Source: Arcobacter sp. CECT 8985
GTDB lineage: Bacteria; Campylobacterota; Campylobacteria; Campylobacterales; Arcobacteraceae
DNA length: 64,000 bases
Direction: 5' to 3'
Assembly (NCBI RefSeq): GCF_004116495.1
Contig: NZ_PDKC01000003.1
Location: forward strand, 86,391 to 150,390
This document shows, piece after piece, positions 8,384 through 16,677 of the stretch. A model generated the notes under the pieces. The model worked only from the letters and a program-made list of their open reading frames with translations, was not told the DNA's origin and did no database searches. Position numbers and translations under genes: made by a program. Numbering within the stretch: position 1 is the first letter of the stretch; each line of letters begins with the position of its first letter.

Positions 8384-9124
8384 CTATTTTTTACAAGCAT
8401 CAATTATATCTTGTTGATTTGGATATAAATAAATTTCAACTCTTCTGTTTATTGCCATATCTTTTTTTGTTTTATTTGCAACTATTGGTTTATTATATGA
8501 GCAACCTTTTGAATAAATAAGATTTTCTATTCCACTGTTATAAATTCTATGTCCCACATTTTTTGCTCTTTGTTCTGATAGCTTTTGATTGTATTCATAA
8601 CTACCTCTACTATCTGTGAATCCTACAACTTGTACAATTGTATTGGGATATTTTCTTAAAACTTTTGTTATTTTGTCTAATTTTAAAGAAGCCTCTTGCG
8701 TAGGAATAGATGAGTTAGTTTTAAACATCATTTTATCTCTTAGCATTATTTTTACGTATTTATCTGTATTTGATATTACTAAATCATTATCTGGATTTGA
8801 TAAAGCCTCTTTTTTATTATCTACTTTTGTATCTAACTCTTTTGCAATCTGTTTTGCTTGAGTATCTACAGAATAACCAATTGCACTACCAATTCCAGCA
8901 CCTAAAACAGCACCTACTGCTGCATTTTGTTTTTTATGTTTGCCATTTGCTAATAGTCCAATTAAAACACCTAAAAAAGCACCCATTACTGCACCTTGTT
9001 TGGTACTTGCATATTCATCTTTTTTATTTGTTGATAAATCTTCATTTTTTTGTGCACATCCTGAAAAAAGAAGTGAACTTGTTAATAGTATTGTTGATAT
9101 TAGTTTTATTTTTCTTGTTTTCAT
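8384..9124 (-). CDS. OmpA-family lipoprotein with glycine zipper
   Basis: A 246-residue precursor with a lipobox (LLFSGC, lipidated Cys at about residue 23). A glycine-zipper segment follows at about 43-85 (repeated GxxxG in GAVMGAFLGVLIGLL and GAVLGAGIGSAIG). The C-terminal OmpA domain (TDSRGSYEYNQKLSEQRA, then NRRVEIYL) binds peptidoglycan, anchoring the outer membrane to the cell wall. AAGGAAAG precedes the ATG. It lies 31 bases upstream of the methyltransferase gene on the same strand. It resembles the Pal/YiaD group; the exact role is not known. Confidence 0.88.
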   Translation of the reverse strand: MKTRKIKLISTILLTSSLLFSGCAQKNEDLSTNKKDEYASTKQGAVMGAFLGVLIGLLANGKHKKQNAAVGAVLGAGIGSAIGYSVDTQAKQIAKELDTKVDNKKEALSNPDNDLVISNTDKYVKIMLRDKMMFKTNSSIPTQEASLKLDKITKVLRKYPNTIVQVVGFTDSRGSYEYNQKLSEQRAKNVGHRIYNSGIENLIYSKGCSYNKPIVANKTKKDMAINRRVEIYLYPNQQDIIDACKK

Positions 9125-9204
9125 TATTCTTTCCTTCTTGAAAAAATTATATCATTTATATATGAATAAATAGTAAATGTAACTATTTTGTAGATGAATT
9201 TAGA

Positions 9205-9210
9205 TATAAT
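9205..9210 (+). promoter_or_regulatory. -10 box of pyk
   Basis: A perfect TATAAT in the gap between the divergent OmpA-like and pyk genes, 34 bases before the pyk ATG. AAAAGGAG serves as ribosome binding site. Confidence 0.55.
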
Positions 9211-9244
9211 ATCGAAGATTAATAAATATTAAAAGGAGAAGCCC

Positions 9245-10696
9245 ATGACAAAAAGAACAAAAATTTTAGCAACTGTAGGGCCAGCTAGTGATAGTATTGA
9301 GATGATTGAAGGGCTTATAAAAGCTGGTGCAAACATGTTTAGATTAAATTTTTCTCATGGTGACCATGAATATCATTTACAAACATTAAAAAATATTAGA
9401 ACTGCTATGAAAAATCTAGATACTACAGTTGGAATTTTGCAAGACATTTCTGGACCAAAAGTTAGAATTGGTGATATTAAAGAACCTTTTGAACTTCATA
9501 GAGGGGATGTTATTACTTTTTTAAAAGAACAAATTTTAGGATATAAAGAAAGCAATAAAAGTTATGTAGTATCAATAAATTATCCTGAACTTTTAGACAA
9601 AGTAAAAGAGGGTGAATATATCTATTTATATGATGGAACAATTAGAGCAAAAGTTATTGAAACTGGAATTGAAATTAAAGCAAAAGTTGAAAACCATGGA
9701 ATATTAAACTCTAGAAAAGGAGTTAATTTCCCAAATACAATAATTGATATCGATGTAATTACAAAAAAAGATGAAAAAGATATAAAATGGGGAGTAGAGA
9801 ATAAAGTTGATTATTTCGCTATTTCTTTTGTCCAAAATAGAAAAGATATGCAACATGCAAGAAAACTTTTAGGAGATTATAAAGGTAAATTAATTGCAAA
9901 AATTGAGAAATTTGATGCAGTTGAAAATATTGATGATATTCTAGAAGAGAGTGATGGATTAATGGTTGCAAGGGGTGATTTAGGTATTGAAGTTCCTTAT
10001 TATGAAGTACCAACAATTCAAAAAAGATTGATTAAAAAAGCAAATATGGCTTGTAAACCAGTTATTACAGCAACTCAAATGCTTTTATCAATGACTCAAA
10101 ATGAAAGAGCTACAAGAGCAGAAATTTCAGATGTTGCAAATGCAGTTTTAGATGGAACTGATGTTGTAATGTTAAGTGAAGAGAGTGCAGTTGGTGAAGA
10201 TCCTATAAATGTAGTTGATACAATGAGTAATATTATTCATAAAACTGAAGAGATTTATCAATTTGCAAAACATGATAAATTTGAGTATCTTGATCAATTT
10301 GATGTTATTCAATCAACAGTTACAAAACTAGCTGATGATATAAATGCAAAAGGTATTCTAGCTTTAACAAGTTCTGGACAATCTGCTATTAGAATGTCAA
10401 GATATAGACCACATACAAAACTTTTTACTTTTACTCATAAGAAAAAAGTGTTAAATTCTTTGACTGCTGTTTGGGGAATTTATCCAATAGGAACAATAAA
10501 AGAGTCTCAAACAACTAAAATGTTTCAAAAGATGTTAAAAGCATTAGAAGCAAGAGATTTACTAGATAAAGAAGGACCATATGTTGCAACTGTTGGTTAT
10601 CCAGTAGGAATACCAGGAAGTACAAATACAATTAAAATCTTAACAAAAAGTGAAATAGATTATTATTTAAATCTACCAGCAAATAAGAAGAATTAA
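9245..10696 (+). CDS. pyk: Pyruvate kinase
   Basis: A 483-residue enzyme that makes ATP and pyruvate from phosphoenolpyruvate in the last step of glycolysis. The N-terminus TKILATVGPAS, the active-site MFRLNFSHGDH, DISGPKVRIG, the signature LIAKIEKFDAVENID and the magnesium-binding VARGDLGIEVP are all present. Length is standard, including the C-terminal allosteric domain. AAAAGGAG lies eight bases before the ATG. A terminator overlaps the gene end. It marks the last housekeeping gene before the effector island. Confidence 0.97.
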   Translation: MTKRTKILATVGPASDSIEMIEGLIKAGANMFRLNFSHGDHEYHLQTLKNIRTAMKNLDTTVGILQDISGPKVRIGDIKEPFELHRGDVITFLKEQILGYKESNKSYVVSINYPELLDKVKEGEYIYLYDGTIRAKVIETGIEIKAKVENHGILNSRKGVNFPNTIIDIDVITKKDEKDIKWGVENKVDYFAISFVQNRKDMQHARKLLGDYKGKLIAKIEKFDAVENIDDILEESDGLMVARGDLGIEVPYYEVPTIQKRLIKKANMACKPVITATQMLLSMTQNERATRAEISDVANAVLDGTDVVMLSEESAVGEDPINVVDTMSNIIHKTEEIYQFAKHDKFEYLDQFDVIQSTVTKLADDINAKGILALTSSGQSAIRMSRYRPHTKLFTFTHKKKVLNSLTAVWGIYPIGTIKESQTTKMFQKMLKALEARDLLDKEGPYVATVGYPVGIPGSTNTIKILTKSEIDYYLNLPANKKN

Positions 10697-10717
10697 TCTT
10701 CTTATTTGTTTTCTTTA
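10681..10717 (+). terminator. Terminator of pyk
   Basis: An 11-bp inverted repeat (AAATAAGAAGA at 10681-10691, with 10697-10707) overlapping the last pyk codons. The tail GTTTTCTTT is rich in T. Confidence 0.65.
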
Positions 10718-10863
10718 CATATTTATCAAACTATTTAAAATTTCAAAAGTTATATTTTATTAAGATATTATAACTATACTATAAAATTTTACAATTCTAC
10801 TGTAAATATAATAAAACTTTAAATCCATTTTTACTATTATATGAAAAAATAATTGGAAAAATT

Positions 10864-11730
10864 ATGGGAAATGAATATAAGGTAATAGAATCAGGATTTA
10901 TAAAATGTGCGTGTGGAGGTAAAGTAACTTTAACTTCTAGTGCAAAAGTAGAACGAATAGCAGGAAAAAAACCTTTATACTTAAAAGATATAATAGGTGC
11001 ACCAGTAGATTGTCCAAGAAGTAAAAACCCGTGTACAAAAGTAGCTTCAATATCAACAGCTGGAACAGAAACAAATGTAAAATCAACTTCAAATCATTTT
11101 TTATTAAGAACAGATGGATTTAAAACAGATAAAGGAAGAGCTGTAATTTTAGTAGATCCAGGACAATATACTTCTAAGATTTCTGCTCCTCCTTCTCTCT
11201 TTCCTGAAGATATTATTTCTGAAGAACCTACGCAAGAAGCAATTAAAGAAGCAGAAGAAAAAAAAGAAAAAGAAAAATACAAATTATATTTGATAAGAAA
11301 AACAAAAGATAATAAAAATATAGATATATATAAACCTTTAAGAGCTACAAGAGTTTTTCTAAAAACAAAAAATTTTTTCTCAGTAGATAAAGATATAAAT
11401 CCAAGAATAAAAGATAGGATATATTCGCAGTTAGCCTCATATATATATGTAAAAACAAAAAAGTCTATTGATGAATATAAAATTGTATCAAGAGGAACTC
11501 TTTGTTCTGAAAATTTAAATGAAATATTTTATAAAGATGAACAAAATATTCTTAAAAAATATATAGCTTTAGAAGATGATGATGAAGTAGAAATTATTTA
11601 TTCAAATATAAAACTTAGAAAAGTACAATCAAAAAGAGCTAATGATTTTAAAAAATTTAAAGCGATTAAGTTAAATCCTAAAACCCTTGACTCTACAAAA
11701 GAAAAAGCCTTTTATATCAAAGATGTATAA
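10864..11730 (+). CDS. PAAR-like spike-tip domain protein (N-terminal part of effector)
   Basis: A 288-residue product. Residues 1-105 form a PAAR-like domain: KCACGGKVTLTSSAK, GAPVDCPRSKNPCTKV, then VILVDPGQY. Such domains cap the VgrG spike of type VI secretion systems and carry effectors. A charged linker (about 120-140) and a mixed region up to residue 288 follow. The gene stops at an in-frame TAA and continues in the same frame to 14817, so this is most likely the N-terminal part of a larger effector. An alternative is that it works as a separate adaptor. No VgrG or Tss gene is in the window. Its upstream region is duplicated at 16564-16606. Confidence 0.75.
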   Translation: MGNEYKVIESGFIKCACGGKVTLTSSAKVERIAGKKPLYLKDIIGAPVDCPRSKNPCTKVASISTAGTETNVKSTSNHFLLRTDGFKTDKGRAVILVDPGQYTSKISAPPSLFPEDIISEEPTQEAIKEAEEKKEKEKYKLYLIRKTKDNKNIDIYKPLRATRVFLKTKNFFSVDKDINPRIKDRIYSQLASYIYVKTKKSIDEYKIVSRGTLCSENLNEIFYKDEQNILKKYIALEDDDEVEIIYSNIKLRKVQSKRANDFKKFKAIKLNPKTLDSTKEKAFYIKDV

Positions 11731-11871
11731 AGTTTAGCATTAAGTGAAATTACAAAGCAAGATATAAAAACACAAAAGAGATTTGATCCTTTATCTAAAC
11801 ATGAAAAAGAAAAGAATATTAAATTATATCCATTAAACATAATTACAGTTATTGAAGATGAGTTAGGAGTT

Positions 11872-14817
11872 TTGGAAGATTTAAAAGAATATTATGAATT
11901 CTCTTTTAAAAAAAATTTTGTTGATAATGAAAGTATAATAGATGATATTAGAGATAAAAATGCTTATGTTTATACTGTTTCAAATCAATTGAACTATTTT
12001 TATGTTCCAAAAGATAGAAAAGAAAAATATGACAAAAATATAAAAAAACTAAGAAATCAATATGAGTTTTTAGCAAGAGAAATAATGTCTGGTAAGCTAT
12101 CAGATATTATATTTGAAGATGGAACTTTAGATTTGGCAAATATTGTTGTTCCAAATTTTGATATTGCATCTAGATATTTTAAGCAAATAGAGTTTTTAAG
12201 TAAATCATTTTTTAATTTTAGTTTACTTACTAATCACCTTGGAAATTTAGTATTTAAAAAAGGCAGTTTGATTTATCAGTATTCTCCAAGACTTAGCAGT
12301 ACAGATGTAGAGTATAATAATAGTGAAATTGAAAAGATTAAACTAAAAAGGGGTTTACCTGTTCATGGATATTTAAAGTTTTCAAATTATCATAATGAAT
12401 ATAAAATATATAGAGAAAATTCAAATAAGTTACTTGCATTAATCGTTTTTTCTGTTTTATTTTCTGGGGATTATGATGATGAAATAAGAGCTCAAAAATA
12501 TATAGAAGATATGAAACTTGAGTTTTACAATCTTCTTATAAATTTAAGAGCATTACCTGCAATAAGTGATGATGATATTGAAGATATAAATTATAAGATG
12601 AAAGATCAAACTTTATATAAAGAGATATTTGAAGGAAGTACAAAAAAAAGTGGCTTTATTTTTACAAAAGAGAGTAAAGATAAAAATACACTTTTATCAC
12701 AATTTGATAATCTAGAATATATACATAAAAAAGTATCATTTTCATATAAAGAAGCTAAAAAAATAAAAATTCAAACAGCTTTGGAATTTGAAGACTTATA
12801 TAAAAGTAAAGATTTATCATCCTTTAAAAGTGATGACTTTTTATTATCTCCTGATAAATTACTAAAACTTATCGTAAAGCAACAAGAAAATCCAAAGATT
12901 AAAGAGCTTTTAGGTTTATACTCAGGTATAAATGAGTTTGACAATGCAGATGAAGAAATAGTATATCATTATAATATGTTAAATTTATCATATGATTTAA
13001 CAAAAATAATAGCTTTTATGGATGAAGAGTTAAATATCTCTTCTATTTTTAATACATCCTCAAAACATATTCTAACATTTATAAAAGAGCTTGCAAAATC
13101 AAGAGAAAATATCAAAGATATGAATAAATGGGCTGAATATAGAGAAAACAAAAAACTATTTTTTGAAACTTATTCTATGGTAACAAACTCAGTAGTAACT
13201 CACTCTTGCATACAAAATGGACAAAATGATGCAGATAAAAAGTTCAAAGAGAGACAAAAAAATGTTTTAGAGTTTTTAAATACAATCTCAAAACTACAAG
13301 GATTACAAACAAAAATTGATTTTGAATTCTCCCAAGAAAAAAAGAAAAATCCAAATCAAAGCTATAAATCACTTATCTCAACAAACTTTGATATGGCTCA
13401 AAAATCACAAGATACTGCACAAGCTCTTTACTTAACACTAAGTGCAATAAATGGTTTCACAAAAAGATTAAATGAGATGAATTCAGTCTTAGAAGATATA
13501 AAAGCTTTAAAAGAAGAAAACAAAGCTTTAAGTGATGAAATAAAAAAGATGAAACTAGATAGTAGTACAAGACGAACTATTAAAAAGAGAAGACAAAAAG
13601 AGATTATTAAGCTGATAGAAGAGAAAGAATCTAAGATTAGTAAACTTGGTGGAAAGATATCTAATGTAAGACTTAGAGGTAAAAATCAAATTATTTATAC
13701 TTTTGATTCATATACTTTCAAAAAAAACCTAGCCTCAACTAAAGCCCTCTCAAATGTAGTAGCCCTTATGGGAATAGTAAACTATTATAACTCTTATGAC
13801 AAATTAAAACTGTCAAATCTAACTGCTTTTGCATCAGATGTATCAACCTTATCTGTCTTAGCTTTAGAAGGATTAGAAAAAGCAAGAAACAATGCAAAAC
13901 TAGCCACAACTTTGATATCACAAGCAGCAAACAAAGCAAAACTAAATATTGGTATATTTGCATATAGATTAGATATCTTTATAACAATAATAACTGGTGT
14001 AAATAGATTTGTAGAACTTGATGATGAAGATATAGATGGAAAAGTAATAACAACAGTAACAACAACACTACAAGTAATCTTTCTTTTAAGAGCAACTTGG
14101 GTTGGCTTTGTATTGGCTGGTTTGACAGAATTAGCATATCAGTTAATCCTAAATTTAACACACATAATAAATAGCCCAATAGAAAACTATATAAATAAAT
14201 CACTACTTTACAAAACAAAAACAGATGAAGGTTTAAAATTTAGGACAACAATTTTGCATAAAACACTTAAAGACTCTGATTTAAACATACCACAATTTGA
14301 TACCTTTAAAGATATCCAAAACTTTATAGGAGATAATTATGATAAAAATAAAAGAATACTCGACTCAGCTTTATTAAATGAAATATCAGTACTTAAAAAA
14401 ACACTTTTTGGATTGGATTTAGAGTTGTTTAGTTCTAGGTTTTTTATAGATAACAAATCAGGATTGTATAAAGCAACAAGAGTTAAAATACCTAAGCAAA
14501 TATTTGATGATAGTAAGTTTAAACTAATTATAAAAACTGATAGAAATGAATATAAAGTAATGCAGAAACCTGAAGCAACAATTTATGAAGACTTCTATAC
14601 TTATGATTTATCAAATAATGATATAGTTCATACTTCAAAAATAAAAGAGTTAAATCATAAAAAATATTCAATCATAGTTTTAACAGAAAATATATCATTA
14701 AAATATAATTACACATATTTTTTAAAAGAAATAGTTTATGTATCAGTATTAAACTTTGAAGAAGCCTTTATAGACCAAGAAGACGAAAAATTTATAGGAA
14801 CAATAACAAATGACTAA
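11872..14817 (+). CDS. VasX-like pore-forming effector body (C-terminal part)
   Basis: A 981-residue reading frame from TTG 11872. The coding sense begins 47 codons earlier, right after the TAA at 11728, so this start is doubtful, although AGGAG lies four bases before it. The first residues (DELGVLEDLKEYYEF across the start) resemble the D-x-G-I stretch of VasX-type effectors. A coiled coil lies at about 540-600 and hydrophobic helices at about 695-765, which fits a membrane-acting toxin. There is no known catalytic motif. The lipoprotein gene overlaps its end by eight bases, a common layout for effector and immunity protein. The toxin role is inferred. Confidence 0.6.
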   Translation: MEDLKEYYEFSFKKNFVDNESIIDDIRDKNAYVYTVSNQLNYFYVPKDRKEKYDKNIKKLRNQYEFLAREIMSGKLSDIIFEDGTLDLANIVVPNFDIASRYFKQIEFLSKSFFNFSLLTNHLGNLVFKKGSLIYQYSPRLSSTDVEYNNSEIEKIKLKRGLPVHGYLKFSNYHNEYKIYRENSNKLLALIVFSVLFSGDYDDEIRAQKYIEDMKLEFYNLLINLRALPAISDDDIEDINYKMKDQTLYKEIFEGSTKKSGFIFTKESKDKNTLLSQFDNLEYIHKKVSFSYKEAKKIKIQTALEFEDLYKSKDLSSFKSDDFLLSPDKLLKLIVKQQENPKIKELLGLYSGINEFDNADEEIVYHYNMLNLSYDLTKIIAFMDEELNISSIFNTSSKHILTFIKELAKSRENIKDMNKWAEYRENKKLFFETYSMVTNSVVTHSCIQNGQNDADKKFKERQKNVLEFLNTISKLQGLQTKIDFEFSQEKKKNPNQSYKSLISTNFDMAQKSQDTAQALYLTLSAINGFTKRLNEMNSVLEDIKALKEENKALSDEIKKMKLDSSTRRTIKKRRQKEIIKLIEEKESKISKLGGKISNVRLRGKNQIIYTFDSYTFKKNLASTKALSNVVALMGIVNYYNSYDKLKLSNLTAFASDVSTLSVLALEGLEKARNNAKLATTLISQAANKAKLNIGIFAYRLDIFITIITGVNRFVELDDEDIDGKVITTVTTTLQVIFLLRATWVGFVLAGLTELAYQLILNLTHIINSPIENYINKSLLYKTKTDEGLKFRTTILHKTLKDSDLNIPQFDTFKDIQNFIGDNYDKNKRILDSALLNEISVLKKTLFGLDLELFSSRFFIDNKSGLYKATRVKIPKQIFDDSKFKLIIKTDRNEYKVMQKPEATIYEDFYTYDLSNNDIVHTSKIKELNHKKYSIIVLTENISLKYNYTYFLKEIVYVSVLNFEEAFIDQEDEKFIGTITND

Positions 14818-15496
14818 ACTAATAAAAATACTAGCAATACTCTCACTTTTAATCTTTGTCACTGGATGTGAAGAAAAACCTATAGGAAAAATCACTAAAG
14901 ATACCTATAATTTAAAATCAGAAATGGACCCAAGACTTAAAGCTTATCCTGAGGCTGTTGAGTGGTATGAGAATTCGGATATGGATAAAGTTTCTGCTTT
15001 TAACTTAGGAGTCCTTTATCATACAAAAATCAAAGATTATGAAGAAGCAAAAAATTGGTATTTAATTGCATATAAGATGGGATATAAAAAAGCTGCAAAT
15101 AACTTAGGAATTGTCTTTGAATATTTAGCTAACTATAATGAAGCAGTTAAATGGTATCTTAAATCTAATAGTGTAGACTCTCTAAGTAACTTGGGACTAC
15201 TTTATATACAAAAATTAAAAAATTATTCAAATGCTATAAAATATTATAAATTAGCGATACAGAGAGAGAGCATAGAAGCAACTAAAAGTATAGCAACTTT
15301 ATATAATGAATTAGGTGATAATATAAAGGCTTCTGCTTATTTATTAACTCTTATAGAGTATCCAAATTACACAAAAGAAGAAGTACTAAATTATCTAAGA
15401 AATGATTTAAAAATAGATAATGAAACAATAAAAAAAGGCTACGAACTACAACTAACAATGCCAGGACTTCCAAGAAGATATAAAGGTGGGATTTAA
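14810..15496 (+). CDS. Sel1/TPR lipoprotein, candidate immunity protein
   Basis: A 228-residue precursor with a lipobox (LLIFVTGC, Cys at 20), so it is anchored in a membrane facing the periplasm. A header (DPRLKAYPEAVEWYE) is followed by Sel1/TPR-type repeats with paired aromatic residues. The last ~45 residues form the island's shared module (ASAY, then TIKKGYELQL). It overlaps the effector gene by eight bases. Immunity against a periplasm-facing pore former would fit, but this is inferred from position. The last 76 bases are identical to the end of the next gene. Confidence 0.7.
   Translation: MTKLIKILAILSLLIFVTGCEEKPIGKITKDTYNLKSEMDPRLKAYPEAVEWYENSDMDKVSAFNLGVLYHTKIKDYEEAKNWYLIAYKMGYKKAANNLGIVFEYLANYNEAVKWYLKSNSVDSLSNLGLLYIQKLKNYSNAIKYYKLAIQRESIEATKSIATLYNELGDNIKASAYLLTLIEYPNYTKEEVLNYLRNDLKIDNETIKKGYELQLTMPGLPRRYKGGI
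15421..15496 (+). repeat. 76-bp exact repeat, copy 1
   Basis: The 3' end of the lipoprotein gene, stop included, is identical base for base to 16464-16539. A diverged copy starts at 17403 and a weaker one at 23124. It encodes the TIKKGYELQL tail. Confidence 0.9.
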
Positions 15497-15498
15497 TA

Positions 15499-16539
15499 AT
15501 GTATTGTCCTTATTGCAATGAAAACTTACTTTCCTCATCTTCTGAGAAATTATCGAATAGAGAAGTAGAAGTCTTTGAATGTAAAAGGTGTAACAAAAAA
15601 TCATATATAGTAAAGCTAAAAGCATATGAAGAAAACCCAATAGGATATACATTAGCAAGTGGTTTATTTATCGGAAGTTTTTATGTTTCTTTTCCTTTAA
15701 ATATAATGATGCTAATAGTTGCTATTATAATAGCTATTTATCTAATGATGAATAAAGATACTATTGTATATAAACCACAGAAAGAATTATATGATGAAGA
15801 GGAAAATAGTTCGTCTTCTATTTTTTTTGTACTTATATTTATAGCTGTAGTTGTATTTATTTTTAATAATGGATCAGAAGATAAACCAATAGGCAAAAAA
15901 GTTGTATTTAAATCAACTAAAGATATGGATATTAGACTGAAAGGATATAGAGAAGCTGTTGAGTGGTATAAGGAGTCTTCAGTATTTTCAGAATCTGCAT
16001 TTAACTTAGGTAATTTTTATATAAATAAATATAAAGATTATATAAAAGCAATTAAATACTATAAAGAAGCTTACAAAATTGATTCTTTAGAAAAGGCTGC
16101 TTTTAAAATAGCATTAGCTTATGAGGATTTAGAAAATTATGAAGAAGCTATAGAATGGTATTTTAAACTAATGAAAAGTGATGGATTAATCAGGAGTGAT
16201 GCATTAATGAACATTGCCTTATTATATAAAAGTAAATTAAAAGACTACACTAATGCAATTAAATATTATGAAATAGCAATAAAAGAATATATTTATGGTG
16301 CAAGAAGAGGCATAGCTTGGTTGTATCATGAAAACTTAAAAGATGATATAAAAGCAAGTGCATATATGATAAATAGATTAACTATTACAAAAGATAAAGA
16401 AAAAGATAAAGAAGAGTTAAATGATTTAATTAATTTTTTTAAAAATAGATGGAACATATCAGATGAAACAATAAAAAAAGGCTACGAACTACAACTAACA
16501 ATGCCAGGACTTCCAAGAAGATATAAAGGTGGGATTTAA
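15499..16539 (+). CDS. Zinc-ribbon, membrane and Sel1-repeat protein
   Basis: A 346-residue protein. A zinc ribbon opens it (CPYC near residue 3, CKRC near 30). Two membrane segments follow at about 50-87, a third at about 110-125, then the island header (DIRLKGYREAVEWYK), Sel1/TPR repeats at about 165-280 and the shared C-terminal module. The repeat part would lie beyond the membrane. It starts two bases after the lipoprotein stop. It looks like an immunity paralogue with a different N-terminal anchor; the function is not known. Confidence 0.7.
   Translation: MYCPYCNENLLSSSSEKLSNREVEVFECKRCNKKSYIVKLKAYEENPIGYTLASGLFIGSFYVSFPLNIMMLIVAIIIAIYLMMNKDTIVYKPQKELYDEEENSSSSIFFVLIFIAVVVFIFNNGSEDKPIGKKVVFKSTKDMDIRLKGYREAVEWYKESSVFSESAFNLGNFYINKYKDYIKAIKYYKEAYKIDSLEKAAFKIALAYEDLENYEEAIEWYFKLMKSDGLIRSDALMNIALLYKSKLKDYTNAIKYYEIAIKEYIYGARRGIAWLYHENLKDDIKASAYMINRLTITKDKEKDKEELNDLINFFKNRWNISDETIKKGYELQLTMPGLPRRYKGGI
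16464..16539 (+). repeat. 76-bp exact repeat, copy 2
   Basis: Identical to 15421-15496 over 76 bases, including the TAA stop, at the 3' end of the 346-residue protein gene. The flanking coding sequence is clearly diverged, so the identity points to recent recombination or gene conversion. Confidence 0.9.
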
Positions 16540-16563
16540 CCTTTATAATAAGATTTTAAATTA

Positions 16564-16675
16564 TTTTTTACTATTATATGCAAAAAAAATAATTAGGAAA
16601 ATTATGAATAAGTCTAATTTTGAATATATAAAAAGAGATTGTGAATCCAAACTATTATATATAGTTAGGATTTAA
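16564..16675 (+). pseudogene. Scar of a deleted effector/immunity cassette
   Basis: 16564-16606 closely matches the region upstream of the PAAR-like gene (10827-10866), including TTACTATTATATG, the AATTGGAAAA-type segment and the ATG. From that ATG (16604) only 23 codons run to a TAA. The end, TTAGGATTTAATAATG, matches the junction at 15487-15501 between the lipoprotein and zinc-ribbon genes. Thus the 5' edge looks like the start of an effector gene and the 3' edge like the end of an immunity gene, with the middle missing. Translation of the small frame is unlikely to matter. Confidence 0.55.
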
Positions 16676-16677
16676 TA

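Larger units (their letters stand above)
10864..14817 (+). pseudogene. Full reading frame of a T6SS-type effector, split by one TAA
   Basis: The frame opened at 10864 runs to 14817 with one interruption, a TAA at 11728-11730. The 141 bases between that stop and the TTG at 11872 are in the same frame and read as sensible protein (SLALSEITKQDIKTQKRF onward). There is no frameshift. Without the stop the product would have 1317 residues: PAAR-like head, VasX-like middle (EDELGVLEDL), coiled coil and hydrophobic C-terminal helices. A nonsense mutation, a base-call error or readthrough could explain it. The two halves are described separately. Confidence 0.65.

Noticed and set aside
8770..9141. Leu-rich 123-residue ORF on the plus strand
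   Set aside because: It is antisense to the well-supported OmpA-like lipoprotein gene and its composition is a by-product of that A/T-rich frame.
11872..11874. TTG as the true start of the 981-residue protein
   Set aside because: Coding sense extends 47 codons upstream in the same frame to the TAA, although an AGGAG before the TTG leaves some room for re-initiation.
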